NCBI RefSeq assembly: GCF_900128505.1
Contig: NZ_LT669941.1
Span: 4,014,728 to 4,078,727, forward strand
Origin: Parabacteroides timonensis
Lineage (GTDB): Bacteria; Bacteroidota; Bacteroidia; Bacteroidales; Tannerellaceae
Direction: 5' to 3'
DNA length: 64,000 nucleotides
The notes below the pieces were generated by a model. The model had not been told where the DNA came from. It worked only from the letters and a program-made list of their open reading frames with translations, and ran no database searches. The position numbers and the translations under genes are program-made. Of the stretch, positions 34,200 through 43,389 are shown piece by piece; position 1 is the stretch's first letter; every line of letters begins with the position of its first letter.

Positions 34200-36569
34200 A
34201 TGAGAAGAATTATATACACTTTTATATTTATATACGTTACCGCTTCTACCATCATTGCCCAAAAAAGTGTTGGAGAATGGAATACTTACCTGGCATATAA
34301 TATTGCAATGAAAGTCGCAGAAGGTAATAATCATGTATTCACTGTAGCGGACGGTTCTCTATACAGTTATAGTAAAGAAGATAATAGTGTTAAGCATTAT
34401 ACCAAACAAACAGGGCTTAGCGACAGTGGGATAGATCATATTATCTTCAATCCTGAAGTAAATACATTATTGATTACTTACAGCAATGGAAATATAGACC
34501 TGTTGGGAGATTATGGCATTTATAATCTTTCTTATTTACTTGATAATTCGAATGTAACGAATAAAACCATTAACAGCATATACTTATATAAAGAATATGC
34601 TTATCTGGCAACAGATTTCGGGATTATTGTCCTTAATATGGATCCGAATAAGAAAGAAATCAAAGATACTTACAAATTGAACAAGAAAGTCAATTCCGTA
34701 ACTATCAACGACAATTACATATATGCAGCTACTTCGAATGGCATATTGAAAGCATCGTTGGATGCTAATTTACTAGATTATAATGAATGGGACTCTTATC
34801 AGTTGGCTCCATCTGAATTCGAATTCGACCAGGACAGTATCAGTCAGATATGTTTCTTTCAGAATACCTTATGTTTTTTTGCTAATCAAAAATACAAGAA
34901 AGGTATTTATTATGAACAAGCAGATAAAACAGTCAAAAGTCTGTTGATAAATAATAGTTTGACTAATATGGTTTTTCAAAATAATAAATTGATGCCATAT
35001 ACCAACACTCAATTATACATCTATTCTTCATTGACGGAAAGAGACGTCATCAATGCAGGAATTGTATATGGTGTTTCATCTCTCAAAGATCCCAACACAT
35101 TTTGGATAGCTTCAGGAGTCAATGGCTTAAAAGGTATTCAGAAAAAAAATAATCAATATGAAGTAGTTGTAGAAGGATTGAACGATCAAACGATATATCC
35201 TAAACGTAATTATAATTATTATATGACTACATACGAAAATCAATTATATATTGTTGGAGGAGATCGTTGGACCGATAGAAAATTTAGACAAGGAACACTA
35301 ATGATATATGATAATGAAAAATGGTTCAACTTAGATGAAACTACTATCAAAATAATTATTTCTGATGAAAAAAATAAAATTGAATATCCTAGTGACTATA
35401 CAGGAATAGCCATTGATCCCAAAGATCCCTCACATTATTATGTATCTTCTTACGGAGAAGGTATTATTGAATTCAAAGACAATCAATATGTTCAATTATT
35501 TAATCACAAAAATAGTACACTATCTACAATCTATCCAACTGGTGGAGACAGAGCACAACAGAGATATATACGTATTGGAAGTGTAACTTTCGATAAAAAT
35601 GGCAATCTATGGGCTACTAATTGCGGAGTACAGGATGTACTCAAAGTATTAAAAGCCGATGGAACCTGGACAAGTTTCAATTTTTCTAATACAGATAATT
35701 TTACAAATGTTCCTCTGGCAGATAAAATAACAATCACTTCCGATAATCGTAAATGGATAAATGTTCCCTACGGATATAAATCTGGTATCCTTATCTTTGA
35801 TGATGGCGGAACAATAGATGATACAAGCGACGACCAAGCTCGTTTTATATCAACATTCAGCGATATCAACGGTACGATTGATGCCAGCGGTTATTTCTGC
35901 ATTACTGAAGATAAAAACGGACAGGTCTGGATTGGAACTAACAGAGGTCCGATTTACTGTGCCAATCCCAAAGCTAAACTGGAAGATATAAGATGTAGCC
36001 GGGTTATCCGTCCTGCAGATGAAATCAATGATGTTCCTTATAATTTTCTTGATGGAGAACAAATAAATGCTATCGCTGTAGACGGAGGAAACCGTAAATG
36101 GATAGCTACACAAAGTTCCGGTGTATTTCTGGTAAGCGAAGATGGTATGGAAACAATCGAAAATTTTACTACAACCAACTCTCCTCTCCCATCCAATCAG
36201 ATAAACTCATTAGCCATTAATCAACTGACCGGAGAAGTTTTTATAGGTACTGAAAAAGGATTGGTATCTTATATGGGCGACGCAACAGAAGGAAAAGAAG
36301 ATTATTCGGATGTATATGCTTATCCGAATCCTGTTCGTCCGGAACATAACGACCATGTAACAATCGTCGGATTAATGAATGATTCGAATGTAAAAATTAC
36401 GGATCTGAAAGGTAATATCATTTACCAGGGAAAATCTGCCGGAGGTACCTTTACCTGGGATTGCCGGAGTAGAAAAGGTGGCCGGGTTGCAACCGGAGTT
36501 TATCTTGTATTCTCAGCAACACCCGAAGCCAAAGAAAGCGTGGTGACTAAAATTATGGTAGTGAAATAA
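34200..36569 (+). CDS. porZ: T9SS component PorZ (two-component propeller-like protein)
   Basis: This 789-residue exported protein (signal peptide RRIIYTFIFIYVTASTIIAQ) opens GEWNTYLAYNIAMKVAEGNNHVFTVADGSLYSY and runs through seven- to eight-bladed beta-propeller repeats. It ends in a type A T9SS sorting domain (VYAYPNPVRPEHNDHVTIVG, then GGRVATGVYLVFSA). This is the PorZ arrangement; PorZ is part of the surface attachment complex that links T9SS cargo to anionic LPS. It lies 3 bp behind rdgB and its 3' end overlaps the SGNH gene by 17 bp. Several likely T9SS clients lie in the same window. Confidence 0.88.
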   Translation: MRRIIYTFIFIYVTASTIIAQKSVGEWNTYLAYNIAMKVAEGNNHVFTVADGSLYSYSKEDNSVKHYTKQTGLSDSGIDHIIFNPEVNTLLITYSNGNIDLLGDYGIYNLSYLLDNSNVTNKTINSIYLYKEYAYLATDFGIIVLNMDPNKKEIKDTYKLNKKVNSVTINDNYIYAATSNGILKASLDANLLDYNEWDSYQLAPSEFEFDQDSISQICFFQNTLCFFANQKYKKGIYYEQADKTVKSLLINNSLTNMVFQNNKLMPYTNTQLYIYSSLTERDVINAGIVYGVSSLKDPNTFWIASGVNGLKGIQKKNNQYEVVVEGLNDQTIYPKRNYNYYMTTYENQLYIVGGDRWTDRKFRQGTLMIYDNEKWFNLDETTIKIIISDEKNKIEYPSDYTGIAIDPKDPSHYYVSSYGEGIIEFKDNQYVQLFNHKNSTLSTIYPTGGDRAQQRYIRIGSVTFDKNGNLWATNCGVQDVLKVLKADGTWTSFNFSNTDNFTNVPLADKITITSDNRKWINVPYGYKSGILIFDDGGTIDDTSDDQARFISTFSDINGTIDASGYFCITEDKNGQVWIGTNRGPIYCANPKAKLEDIRCSRVIRPADEINDVPYNFLDGEQINAIAVDGGNRKWIATQSSGVFLVSEDGMETIENFTTTNSPLPSNQINSLAINQLTGEVFIGTEKGLVSYMGDATEGKEDYSDVYAYPNPVRPEHNDHVTIVGLMNDSNVKITDLKGNIIYQGKSAGGTFTWDCRSRKGGRVATGVYLVFSATPEAKESVVTKIMVVK

Positions 36570-37524
36570 GTATTTGATTGGTTATCTTTTTGGCACCTTT
36601 GTCATTCGGATGGATTGCATCGTAAAAATCGGATGCTTCCAACAAATCAAAACAATCGATATAAGGGATATACCCCAATTCTTTTATATAAGACTGAAGA
36701 GCTTCCTGCTTTTCAGTCTTTTTTGCTGATATAATATCAGGATTATACGGCATCAACACCAGATAATATTGAATATTCTTTGCTTTGAAAAAAGAATAAG
36801 ACTCCTCTATCAATCGTTTCCATTCAGGAGTTATCCTATACGCTTCAAACTTATTTTGTTTGTTTTGTTCGTCCAGGCCACGCTGATAAACAGCTTCATT
36901 TCTGTAAGAGGCCTGAGCAGCAGGATAACGTAATTCATTGTCGATAGAACTTTCCGGTGCATCATCGTCCAATAGATTACGAAGTACGAATGAGAATCCC
37001 GAAAACAAACAATTCCTGGCTTTATAATTATAATACCAATCCGATTTACTCAATTCATCATATAAACCAGGTACTAACAATTTCGTCCGGTCATCCATCT
37101 TATAGCCATACATATGCAAAGCCACCTGATTAGGTATATCCATATCGACCGGCTTGGACAGAACATCTATATCGAGACACTGAATAACCGTTCTGACAGA
37201 AGGCGGCAATGAAGAATAATATAAAGCACTCTCACTCAGCATCTGTCCGGTCGAAGTAAAACTATATACGACAGGATGATCGCTCAACTCTTTTTCCAAC
37301 ATATAGCCATCTACTCCACTCATCCCCCTGCTATTACCGAAAATAACAATCTCCGGAGCCTGTTCCGGATCTTTTATTGTATTCAGTATAAGTTTGGTAC
37401 GGGCATAATCATTAGGAAGCATCCTGAAGAAGTAAGGAGTTACCCCATTCAAACCAACCATCAAAACGACTATAAATAATAGAAAAAAGAATATCCTCTT
37501 TATCTGTTTCCCTGTCAGTTCCAT
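36553..37524 (-). CDS. SGNH/GDSL-like acetyl-transfer partner of MBOAT (pair 1)
   Basis: A 323-residue protein with an N-terminal membrane anchor (about 10-28) and a periplasmic SGNH-like domain. The GDS-type block is IVIFGNSRGMSGVDG (Ser about residue 65) and the late catalytic block is YDAIHPNDKGAKK near 303. It lies 6 bp downstream of an MBOAT gene. In such pairs the MBOAT protein passes acetyl groups across the membrane and the SGNH protein puts them on a polymer. The acceptor here is unknown. It is distantly related to the protein at 45462-46352. Confidence 0.8.
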   Translation of the reverse strand: MELTGKQIKRIFFFLLFIVVLMVGLNGVTPYFFRMLPNDYARTKLILNTIKDPEQAPEIVIFGNSRGMSGVDGYMLEKELSDHPVVYSFTSTGQMLSESALYYSSLPPSVRTVIQCLDIDVLSKPVDMDIPNQVALHMYGYKMDDRTKLLVPGLYDELSKSDWYYNYKARNCLFSGFSFVLRNLLDDDAPESSIDNELRYPAAQASYRNEAVYQRGLDEQNKQNKFEAYRITPEWKRLIEESYSFFKAKNIQYYLVLMPYNPDIISAKKTEKQEALQSYIKELGYIPYIDCFDLLEASDFYDAIHPNDKGAKKITNQILISLP

Positions 37525-37530
37525 AATTTC

Positions 37531-38994
37531 TTAGAATTGAAAATAAATAAAATTAGAAGAATCAGCACCGAAGAAATAAATCGAAAAGAGTATGCCGGCA
37601 TAAATTGAGTACCGGACAAATGAACTTTTTATGTTCTGTATATCCAATCCGAAAGGCTTATTCCTGTTCACCCATTCCACGACTAACAGAATACCTATAA
37701 ATACCAACGATAACATGGCCGTCACATTATTAGCTCCGCTAACCTTGGGAACCCTCAACAAAGAAGGTGAAAATATATCACCGATATAATTAAACGCAAT
37801 AGAGAGCGTTTCTGCCCTGAACACAATCCACCCCAGGGTAACGAACCCGAAAGTGATCAACATTGAAATAACAGAAGGAAATATAGGCGAATCACCCTGT
37901 TTCTTCTTACTCAATAATAACAAAGGTACAAATAATAGTCCATGATAGATTCCCCAGGTAATGAATGTCCAGTTTGCTCCATGCCACAATCCGCTCAGGA
38001 AAAATATAACCAGAATATTACGTATATGTTTATATTGTCCTTCCCTGCTACCGCCCAAAGGAATATATACATAATCCACAAACCAGGTATTCAACGATAT
38101 ATGCCACCTGCGCCAGAATTCGATAATATTTCTTGAAAAATAAGGATAATGGAAGTTTTGCTTCAATGTTATACCAAATAATTTAGCTGTCCCGATGGCA
38201 ATATCCGAATACCCCGAAAAATCACCATATATCTGGAAAGCAAATAAAAAAGCACCCAGAACCAATGTACTGGCAGAATAATTCGAATAATTACCGAATA
38301 CATCGTTCACAACCAATGCACAGTTATCGGCAATCACCATCTTTTTAAAAAAACCCCATAAGATCTGACGCATACCATCTACGGCATAGTCATAAGTAAA
38401 CTTACGCGGCTTATAAAACTGAACCAGTAAATTGGTAGCTCTTTCGATAGGCCCGGCAACCAACTGTGGAAAAAAACTGACGAAAGCAAAGAAAGCCACT
38501 ATATCTTTTGTCGGTTCCAACCTTCTCCTGTACACATCTATTGTGTAACTCAAAGCCTGGAACGTATAAAAACTGATACCTACCGGAAGAATGATCTGCA
38601 AAGTCGATTTGTGTAAGGTGATTCCCAATAGGGAAAAAGCTTCCACAAAGTTATCAACAAAGAAATTAAAGTATTTGAAAAATCCAAGAATAACCAAATT
38701 CAGGAAAATATTAATCCCGGTTATCCATCTGCATTTCTTTTGTACAGATAAGGTATCTTCAGATAATGAATCGTTGCCTTCCCGTACTTTTGCAATAGCA
38801 ACACCACTCAACCAGCTGCAAAAAGATGTAAAGGCAATAAGTATAAGAAAACGCCAGTCCCACCATCCATAAAACAGATAGCTTACAATGACGATAAATA
38901 AGTTTTGTAATTTTATCTTCCTGTTGAAAACAAACCAATATAGTAAGAATACTACCGGAAGATAAATCAAAAACTCTATTGAATTAAATAACAT
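37531..38994 (-). CDS. MBOAT family O-acyltransferase (pair 1)
   Basis: This 487-residue multi-spanning membrane protein is of the AlgI/DltB type. It has about ten to twelve helices, the family start MLFNSIEFLIYLPVVFLLYW, QLVAGPIERATNLLVQF (about 173-189), IYGDFSGYSDIAIGTAKLFG, EFWRRWHISLNTWF and the catalytic histidine in GLWHGANWTFITWG (about 335-348). It moves acyl groups from a cytoplasmic donor to a periplasmic acceptor. It is upstream of and 6 bp from the SGNH partner. A close paralog with the same organisation lies at 46358-47797. Confidence 0.92.
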   Translation of the reverse strand: MLFNSIEFLIYLPVVFLLYWFVFNRKIKLQNLFIVIVSYLFYGWWDWRFLILIAFTSFCSWLSGVAIAKVREGNDSLSEDTLSVQKKCRWITGINIFLNLVILGFFKYFNFFVDNFVEAFSLLGITLHKSTLQIILPVGISFYTFQALSYTIDVYRRRLEPTKDIVAFFAFVSFFPQLVAGPIERATNLLVQFYKPRKFTYDYAVDGMRQILWGFFKKMVIADNCALVVNDVFGNYSNYSASTLVLGAFLFAFQIYGDFSGYSDIAIGTAKLFGITLKQNFHYPYFSRNIIEFWRRWHISLNTWFVDYVYIPLGGSREGQYKHIRNILVIFFLSGLWHGANWTFITWGIYHGLLFVPLLLLSKKKQGDSPIFPSVISMLITFGFVTLGWIVFRAETLSIAFNYIGDIFSPSLLRVPKVSGANNVTAMLSLVFIGILLVVEWVNRNKPFGLDIQNIKSSFVRYSIYAGILFSIYFFGADSSNFIYFQF

Positions 38995-39031
38995 CTTGTT
39001 CTGTTCTATGAATGATGGGACAGCCTATATG

Positions 39032-40018
39032 TTACAAACCTAATTTTTCAGAAATCTCCAACATCTTACGAATCGGTTTAATAGCCTTCTTCTGTACTTC
39101 CTCGTCGACAAATATCTCCGGCATTTCAAATTTCAAACAGTTATACAACTTTTCCATCGTATTCAGCCGCATGAAATTACATTCGTTGCAAGCACATGTA
39201 CTGTCGTTGGGAGGAGCCGGAATAAACTCTTTCTCCGGGCTCTTTTTACGCATTTCGTGAATAACGCCGCTTTCCGTCGCTACAATGAACTGTTTCTTGT
39301 CTGACTTGATAGTGTGCTTCAAAAGAGCGGCAGTCGAACCTACGAAGTCTGACACCTGTATAACGGGTTGTTTACACTCCGGGTGAGTGATCACTTCCGC
39401 ATCCGGATACTGTTCCTTCAATTCCAGTATCTTTTCCAGTGAAAATTGTTCATGCACATGACAGGCACCATTCCAGAGTAACATATTACGTCCGGTAATA
39501 CTATTTATGTAATTACCCAGGTTCCGGTCCGGACCGAAGATCATTTTTGTTCCTTCCGGAAAACTTTCAACGATCTGACGGGCATTGGTGGAAGTTACCA
39601 CCACATCTGTTACCGCTTTTACCGCAGCTGTTGTATTGACATATGAAATAACCACATGATCCGGATGTTGTTTTACAAATTCAGCAAACTCAGGAGCCGG
39701 GCAACTATCGGCCAGTGAACAACCGGCATTCAGATCAGGAACCAATACTTTCTTGTCCGGACATAGGATCTTAGCCGTTTCACCCATAAAATGAACACCA
39801 CAGAGAACAATAATATCCGCTGTTGTTTTAGCAGCCCATTGAGCCAACGCCAGACTGTCTCCCACGAAATCTGCTATATCCTGTATATCGCCGGTCTGAT
39901 AATAATGCGCAAGGATAACGGCATTCTTTTCCTTACGGAGTTTATCAATGGCTTCCTTCAGATCTATGTCTTTAGGTACCGGTGCATCCATATATCCGAT
40001 CGATTGATTTGTCAACAT
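39032..40018 (-). CDS. nadA: Quinolinate synthase
   Basis: This 328-residue enzyme condenses iminoaspartate with dihydroxyacetone phosphate to quinolinate, an NAD precursor. The [4Fe-4S] ligand regions are visible: CGVHFMGE (about 94-101), the HPECKQP block near 228 and the C-terminal CACNECNFMRLN block (about 285-296). Start MLTNQSIGYMDAPV fits the family. It reads away from the candidate origin region, which starts at its first codon. nadB and nadC are not in the window. Confidence 0.97.
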   Translation of the reverse strand: MLTNQSIGYMDAPVPKDIDLKEAIDKLRKEKNAVILAHYYQTGDIQDIADFVGDSLALAQWAAKTTADIIVLCGVHFMGETAKILCPDKKVLVPDLNAGCSLADSCPAPEFAEFVKQHPDHVVISYVNTTAAVKAVTDVVVTSTNARQIVESFPEGTKMIFGPDRNLGNYINSITGRNMLLWNGACHVHEQFSLEKILELKEQYPDAEVITHPECKQPVIQVSDFVGSTAALLKHTIKSDKKQFIVATESGVIHEMRKKSPEKEFIPAPPNDSTCACNECNFMRLNTMEKLYNCLKFEMPEIFVDEEVQKKAIKPIRKMLEISEKLGL

Positions 40019-40064
40019 AGTTTATCTATTATATTATTCTTAATTTAATTCTAAAGATAAATAG

Positions 40065-40093
40065 GATGTATATAATATCCTGTTAAAATGGTT
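40065..40093 (+). repeat. AT-rich origin block, copy 1
   Basis: GATGTATATAATATCC and following bases match 40814-40842 at 25 of 29 positions. The surrounding AT-rich sequence and a downstream ATGTTGATAA are also shared. Confidence 0.8.
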
Positions 40094-40416
40094 CATATTT
40101 TAATCGCCCTTTCCTCCTTATGAGGATATAAATAGTATATCAACAAAGTTATCATCTACTTTTATAGCTGATAATCTTTATTTTACTATACTTATCAACT
40201 CTATGTTGATAATGTGCAAAGGTAAAAACTTTATTTATTTCAGCCATCTAAAGCAGTGCAAAACAATCTTTAAAAGAAAGGGGAAAGAAGCTTCCCTATT
40301 TATTGGCCGTCATAATAAATCTCTTATCCGATATCTCAATCGAGAAAAGCAAGAGTTTTTTATCAGCACTTACCAACCACCTGTTCACAGGATATCCACA
40401 CGAGATTCACACACAT

Positions 40417-40704
40417 ACGTTTCACCTGTCACAAGCAATGCAGCACATTGGCATATAGACAGTTGCTGTGACGGCAGACGTTTCACATTTAAAAGACAGG
40501 TCTTTTAAAATGTTAAGACAGGACTTTTGTCTTTAAAAGACGGGACATTTAAAAACAAAAGACCTGTCTTTTTCAGCCGGTGCTTACCGAACCTAAAAGC
40601 AGTGCCTGTCGGTTTACCGCCCGGTGCTTATGGAACCTTTGTAAAGACATGTCACCATAAAAGAATTATATTCAAGTAGGTGGAAGCCGTGACAGGTGAA
40701 ACGT
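40417..40704. repeat. 16-bp inverted repeats enclosing the array
   Basis: ACGTTTCACCTGTCAC (40417-40432) and its perfect reverse complement (40689-40704), 256 bp apart. ACGTTTCAC recurs at 40478-40486. The enclosed part holds the 22-bp array and no promoter or gene. Confidence 0.9.
40491..40642 (+). repeat. Tandem array, 22-bp period, two unit types
   Basis: Four units with core AAAAGAC-GG start at 40491, 40513, 40535 and 40557; the first and last are near-palindromes AAAAGACAGGTCTTTT and AAAAGACCTGTCTTTT and are reverse complements of each other. Three further units with core CCGGTGCTTA-CGAACC start at 40577, 40599 (divergent) and 40621, again 22 bp apart. Confidence 0.8.
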
Positions 40705-40758
40705 TATTGCAAAGATAATCCTTTGTAACTGTATCCTTCCGTAATCCCCTTTCTTACG

Positions 40759-40767
40759 TTATCCACA
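40759..40767 (+). promoter_or_regulatory. Perfect DnaA box
   Basis: TTATCCACA, followed at once by about 70 bp that are nearly all A and T, which could be the unwinding element. Confidence 0.65.
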
Positions 40768-40813
40768 ATTATATATTATATTAATATTAATCTTTAATTT
40801 AAAAATAAAATAT

Positions 40814-40842
40814 GATGTATATGATATCCTGTTGAAACAGTT
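40814..40842 (+). repeat. AT-rich origin block, copy 2
   Basis: Direct repeat of 40065-40093, 749 bp downstream. Confidence 0.8.
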
Positions 40843-41192
40843 AATACATTTTCGTTACAATATTTGTTTGAGGAGTTATTAAAGTATATGAACCGCTTAT
40901 CAAGACGATACTAACAGCATAAAATATAGCTTTACTTCTGTTTTCCTTTTGTTTATAGACTTTATTAGTTTTATGTTGATAACTGGTTGTGTGAAAAAGT
41001 TTGTTCCTGTTGATGGGTGTTGATACGTGTATAACTGCTGTTAATAGCTCGTAATAAATAATGGGTTATAAATGTTGCGTGTTTGAAATGAGGAGGAGTA
41101 TAAGTAAGTATTTGAATAAAGCAAGAACTTTTTTTCATTTTGTGTTCACTACTTATCAATACCTTTTCAACGGCATATCCACATTAATTAGC

Positions 41193-41200
41193 TACTTTTG
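41193..41200 (+). promoter_or_regulatory. -7 box of TrmH-family gene
   Basis: TACTTTTG, 18 bp upstream of ATG 41219. It overlaps the alternative TTG start at 41198, which supports the later start. Confidence 0.55.
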
Positions 41201-41218
41201 CAGGCAAAGAAAAGAGCT

Positions 41219-41749
41219 ATGCGTAAACTGAAAATAACAGAAATGAACCGCCTCACCCCGGAGGCTTTTAAAGAGAGTAAGAAGATACCTTTAATTGTTG
41301 TGCTTGACCATGTTAGGAGTCTGAATAACGTCGGATCCGTTTTCCGTACGTCGGATGCTTTCAAGGTAGAGGCTATTTACTTGTGCGGTATCACGGCTTG
41401 TCCGCCTCATGCGGAGATCCATAAGACTGCTTTGGGAGCTGAAGATACGGTGGAATGGAAATATTTTGAAGATACACACGACGCTGTTGATAACCTGAAG
41501 CAACAAGGGTATACTGTTTGTGCAGTAGAACAGGCAGAAGGTAGTGTTATGCTGGATAAACTACTGTTAGACAAGGATAAAAAATATGCAGTTATCATGG
41601 GAAACGAAGTAAAAGGTGTTCAACAATCTGTTGTTGATAACTGTGATATGTGTATTGAAATACCCCAATACGGAACTAAACATTCATTAAATGTATCGGT
41701 AACGACAGGGATCGTTATCTGGGATTTCTTTAAACAGTTATCAGATTAA
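41219..41749 (+). CDS. TrmH/SpoU family RNA methyltransferase
   Basis: A 176-residue SPOUT enzyme that 2'-O-methylates tRNA or rRNA with SAM. The three SpoU motifs are present: VVLDHVRSLNNVGSVFRTSDAF (about 26-47), YAVIMGNEVKGVQQ (about 123-136) and CIEIPQYGTKHSLNVSVTTGIVIW (about 145-168), which form the trefoil knot. The exact RNA target cannot be told. The frame extends to a TTG at 41198 inside the promoter, so ATG 41219 is used. Its last 9 bases overlap the convergent DUF4294 gene. Confidence 0.93.
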   Translation: MRKLKITEMNRLTPEAFKESKKIPLIVVLDHVRSLNNVGSVFRTSDAFKVEAIYLCGITACPPHAEIHKTALGAEDTVEWKYFEDTHDAVDNLKQQGYTVCAVEQAEGSVMLDKLLLDKDKKYAVIMGNEVKGVQQSVVDNCDMCIEIPQYGTKHSLNVSVTTGIVIWDFFKQLSD

Positions 41750-42346
41750 TCCTCTTTCAACCATAATAACGACCCGTTCGGTCATGGCATCTTTTCCTTT
41801 CGGGTCGTATTCCGATTTCAGGCTGGCTCCGAACATACCGGCAAACAAATTCCAGAAGCCTGCTCTGAAACCTCCCAGGTAAGCTTTCAACAGGTTATAA
41901 CTTGATTGGTTACATTCCCTGTCGATCAGTTTGATAAGTAGTTTACCTTGTGAGAATGTCAGCTTTTTAAGTTCCGGTTTATATTCTTTGAACAAATCCT
42001 TTTCCATACGTTTCAGATGTTCCTGACGAGCCTTATCATTAGGAAGTGTTTCCATATATTCATAGGTTTCGATCAGGGTTTCATATACCATTTTAGCATA
42101 AGGTAATGTGCGTTTTACGTCTCGAACCAGTTTATTATACTTTTGTTGTTCCCGGTTGTTCTTGAAACGCATCTGAGGAAAAATAAATACTTCCTGGAGA
42201 TTGACAACAGCAATGGTATCCTTCCCATCCAGATAAGCTCTTTGTACTCCTTCGGGAAGTGTGTTTATTTTCAGTTTCTGTGCCTGACCGGCTGTGACAC
42301 AGAGTAAAAACAAAACAACAATCTTATACCATCTTACTTTCATCAT
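41741..42346 (-). CDS. DUF4294 protein
   Basis: A 201-residue exported protein with signal peptide RWYKIVVLFLLCVTAGQAQ. It contains the family stretch AVVNLQEVFIFPQMRFKNNREQQKYNKLVRDVKRTLPYAK (read in abridged parts at about 46-85) and a C-terminal helix rich in basic and aromatic residues (GGFRAGFWNLFAGMFGASLKSEYDP). It is a Bacteroidetes family of unknown function, probably periplasmic. It is monocistronic and overlaps the TrmH-family gene by 9 bp at the 3' ends. Confidence 0.8.
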   Translation of the reverse strand: MMKVRWYKIVVLFLLCVTAGQAQKLKINTLPEGVQRAYLDGKDTIAVVNLQEVFIFPQMRFKNNREQQKYNKLVRDVKRTLPYAKMVYETLIETYEYMETLPNDKARQEHLKRMEKDLFKEYKPELKKLTFSQGKLLIKLIDRECNQSSYNLLKAYLGGFRAGFWNLFAGMFGASLKSEYDPKGKDAMTERVVIMVERGLI

Positions 42347-42460
42347 AAGCTACAAAAGTAGGTGATTTACCGATAGTCTGTACCGGTTTTACAGAATTTG
42401 ACTAATTATATGGAAATGATGATTTACTTGTTAATAAGTTGCCGGATTAATAAGAATCGT

Positions 42461-42468
42461 TATATTTG
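42461..42468 (+). promoter_or_regulatory. -7 box upstream of the 42572 gene
   Basis: TATATTTG, which predicts a leader of about 95 nt before ATG 42572. That leader holds no other feature I can support. Confidence 0.5.
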
Positions 42469-42571
42469 CAGGAATTCTTATTAATAACAAAACGAATTAG
42501 CTATGGACATTGAATATTATTAGTAGCATTCTATATGTGCTTATAAATTAACAACCAAAAATATCTTATCT

Positions 42572-43378
42572 ATGAAACTATTGATTCTATCCCTGTTATC
42601 GGGAGTTTTCCCCTGTTTATATGCTGTTAATAACTTACGTTTGCCCGATATGCGTAGCATGGGAATGGGAGAATGTGGCATTACCCAATCTTTTCTTTTT
42701 AATCCGGCACTGATCGGTCGGAAAAGTTCTAAAAGTTTAGATATCAGCTATTTTAATCGCTACGGACTAAAAGAACTGGGAGTTATTAACCTTTCATTTT
42801 CTTATCCTGTCACCTTTCTTCCAATCGGTGTTAATATCTCTTCTTTCGGTTATGATCGATACAGGGAAAGTATGTTCCGGCTTTTCCTTGGAAAGTCTTT
42901 GAATGAAAAATGGAATATCGGTATAAGTATCCAGTATTCAATAATACAGACAGAGTTGACAGAGAAACATCCACAGTACTTATCGACCGACATCGGTATT
43001 ATTTATTCTCCGGTTGAAAAGCTGTTGATCGGTATGTTGATAATGGATTTACCGTCTGTCGCTATAAAAAAGGAAGATATTGATACTAACTATTTTATGA
43101 GTTATTCTATACAGATAGGTTTTCAATGGGAAGTAATTAACAGCCTGTTGATAGTAGGGAATCTGGAGACGAATAAACAGGCTACTTTAACAGGTTGTGC
43201 CGGTTTGGAATATCAATTATATAAACAGTTTTATGTACGGGCAGGAATCAAAGCAACTCCCCTCCTGCCCACTCTTGGTGTAGGATATCGCTTTTCCTGT
43301 TTCACTGTAGATGTGGCAACTGTGTATCATCCGGTGTTGGGTATTAGTACAGGGATAGGTTTGAAGTATTCTTTTTAA
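42572..43378 (+). CDS. Predicted outer-membrane protein, function unknown
   Basis: A 268-residue protein with signal sequence LLILSLLSGVFPCLYA and then alternating short strands ending in aromatic residues, the pattern of a small outer-membrane barrel. The conserved start LPDMRSMGMGECGIT recalls the PorV/UPF0164-type barrels, but the match is too loose to name it. The last residue is Phe after GIGLKYSF, typical of barrels. The HhH-domain gene follows 11 bp later, so the two are probably one operon. Confidence 0.65.
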   Translation: MKLLILSLLSGVFPCLYAVNNLRLPDMRSMGMGECGITQSFLFNPALIGRKSSKSLDISYFNRYGLKELGVINLSFSYPVTFLPIGVNISSFGYDRYRESMFRLFLGKSLNEKWNIGISIQYSIIQTELTEKHPQYLSTDIGIIYSPVEKLLIGMLIMDLPSVAIKKEDIDTNYFMSYSIQIGFQWEVINSLLIVGNLETNKQATLTGCAGLEYQLYKQFYVRAGIKATPLLPTLGVGYRFSCFTVDVATVYHPVLGISTGIGLKYSF

Positions 43379-43389
43379 ATTATATAACT

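Larger units (their letters stand above)
40019..41192. other. Candidate chromosomal replication origin (oriC) region
   Basis: This 1.2-kb gap between divergent nadA and TrmH holds no credible gene. It contains a perfect DnaA box TTATCCACA (40759-40767) followed by an AT-rich run, near boxes ATATCCACA (40392-40400, 41175-41183) and TGTTGATAA/TTATCAACT (40192-40200, 40204-40212, 40974-40982), and a duplicated AT-rich block. It also has a 22-bp-period array and a 16-bp inverted repeat. In hand-counted samples the + strand tends to have more C than G to the left and more G than C to the right, the polarity expected at an origin. Confidence 0.65.

Noticed and set aside
40203..40508. Open frame of 101 codons in the origin region
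   Set aside because: Low-complexity composition, no recognisable domain, and it overlaps DnaA-like boxes and the inverted repeat.
40417..40704. Third invertible promoter
   Set aside because: The enclosed segment has no promoter box facing a gene, and no gene lies next to either arm.
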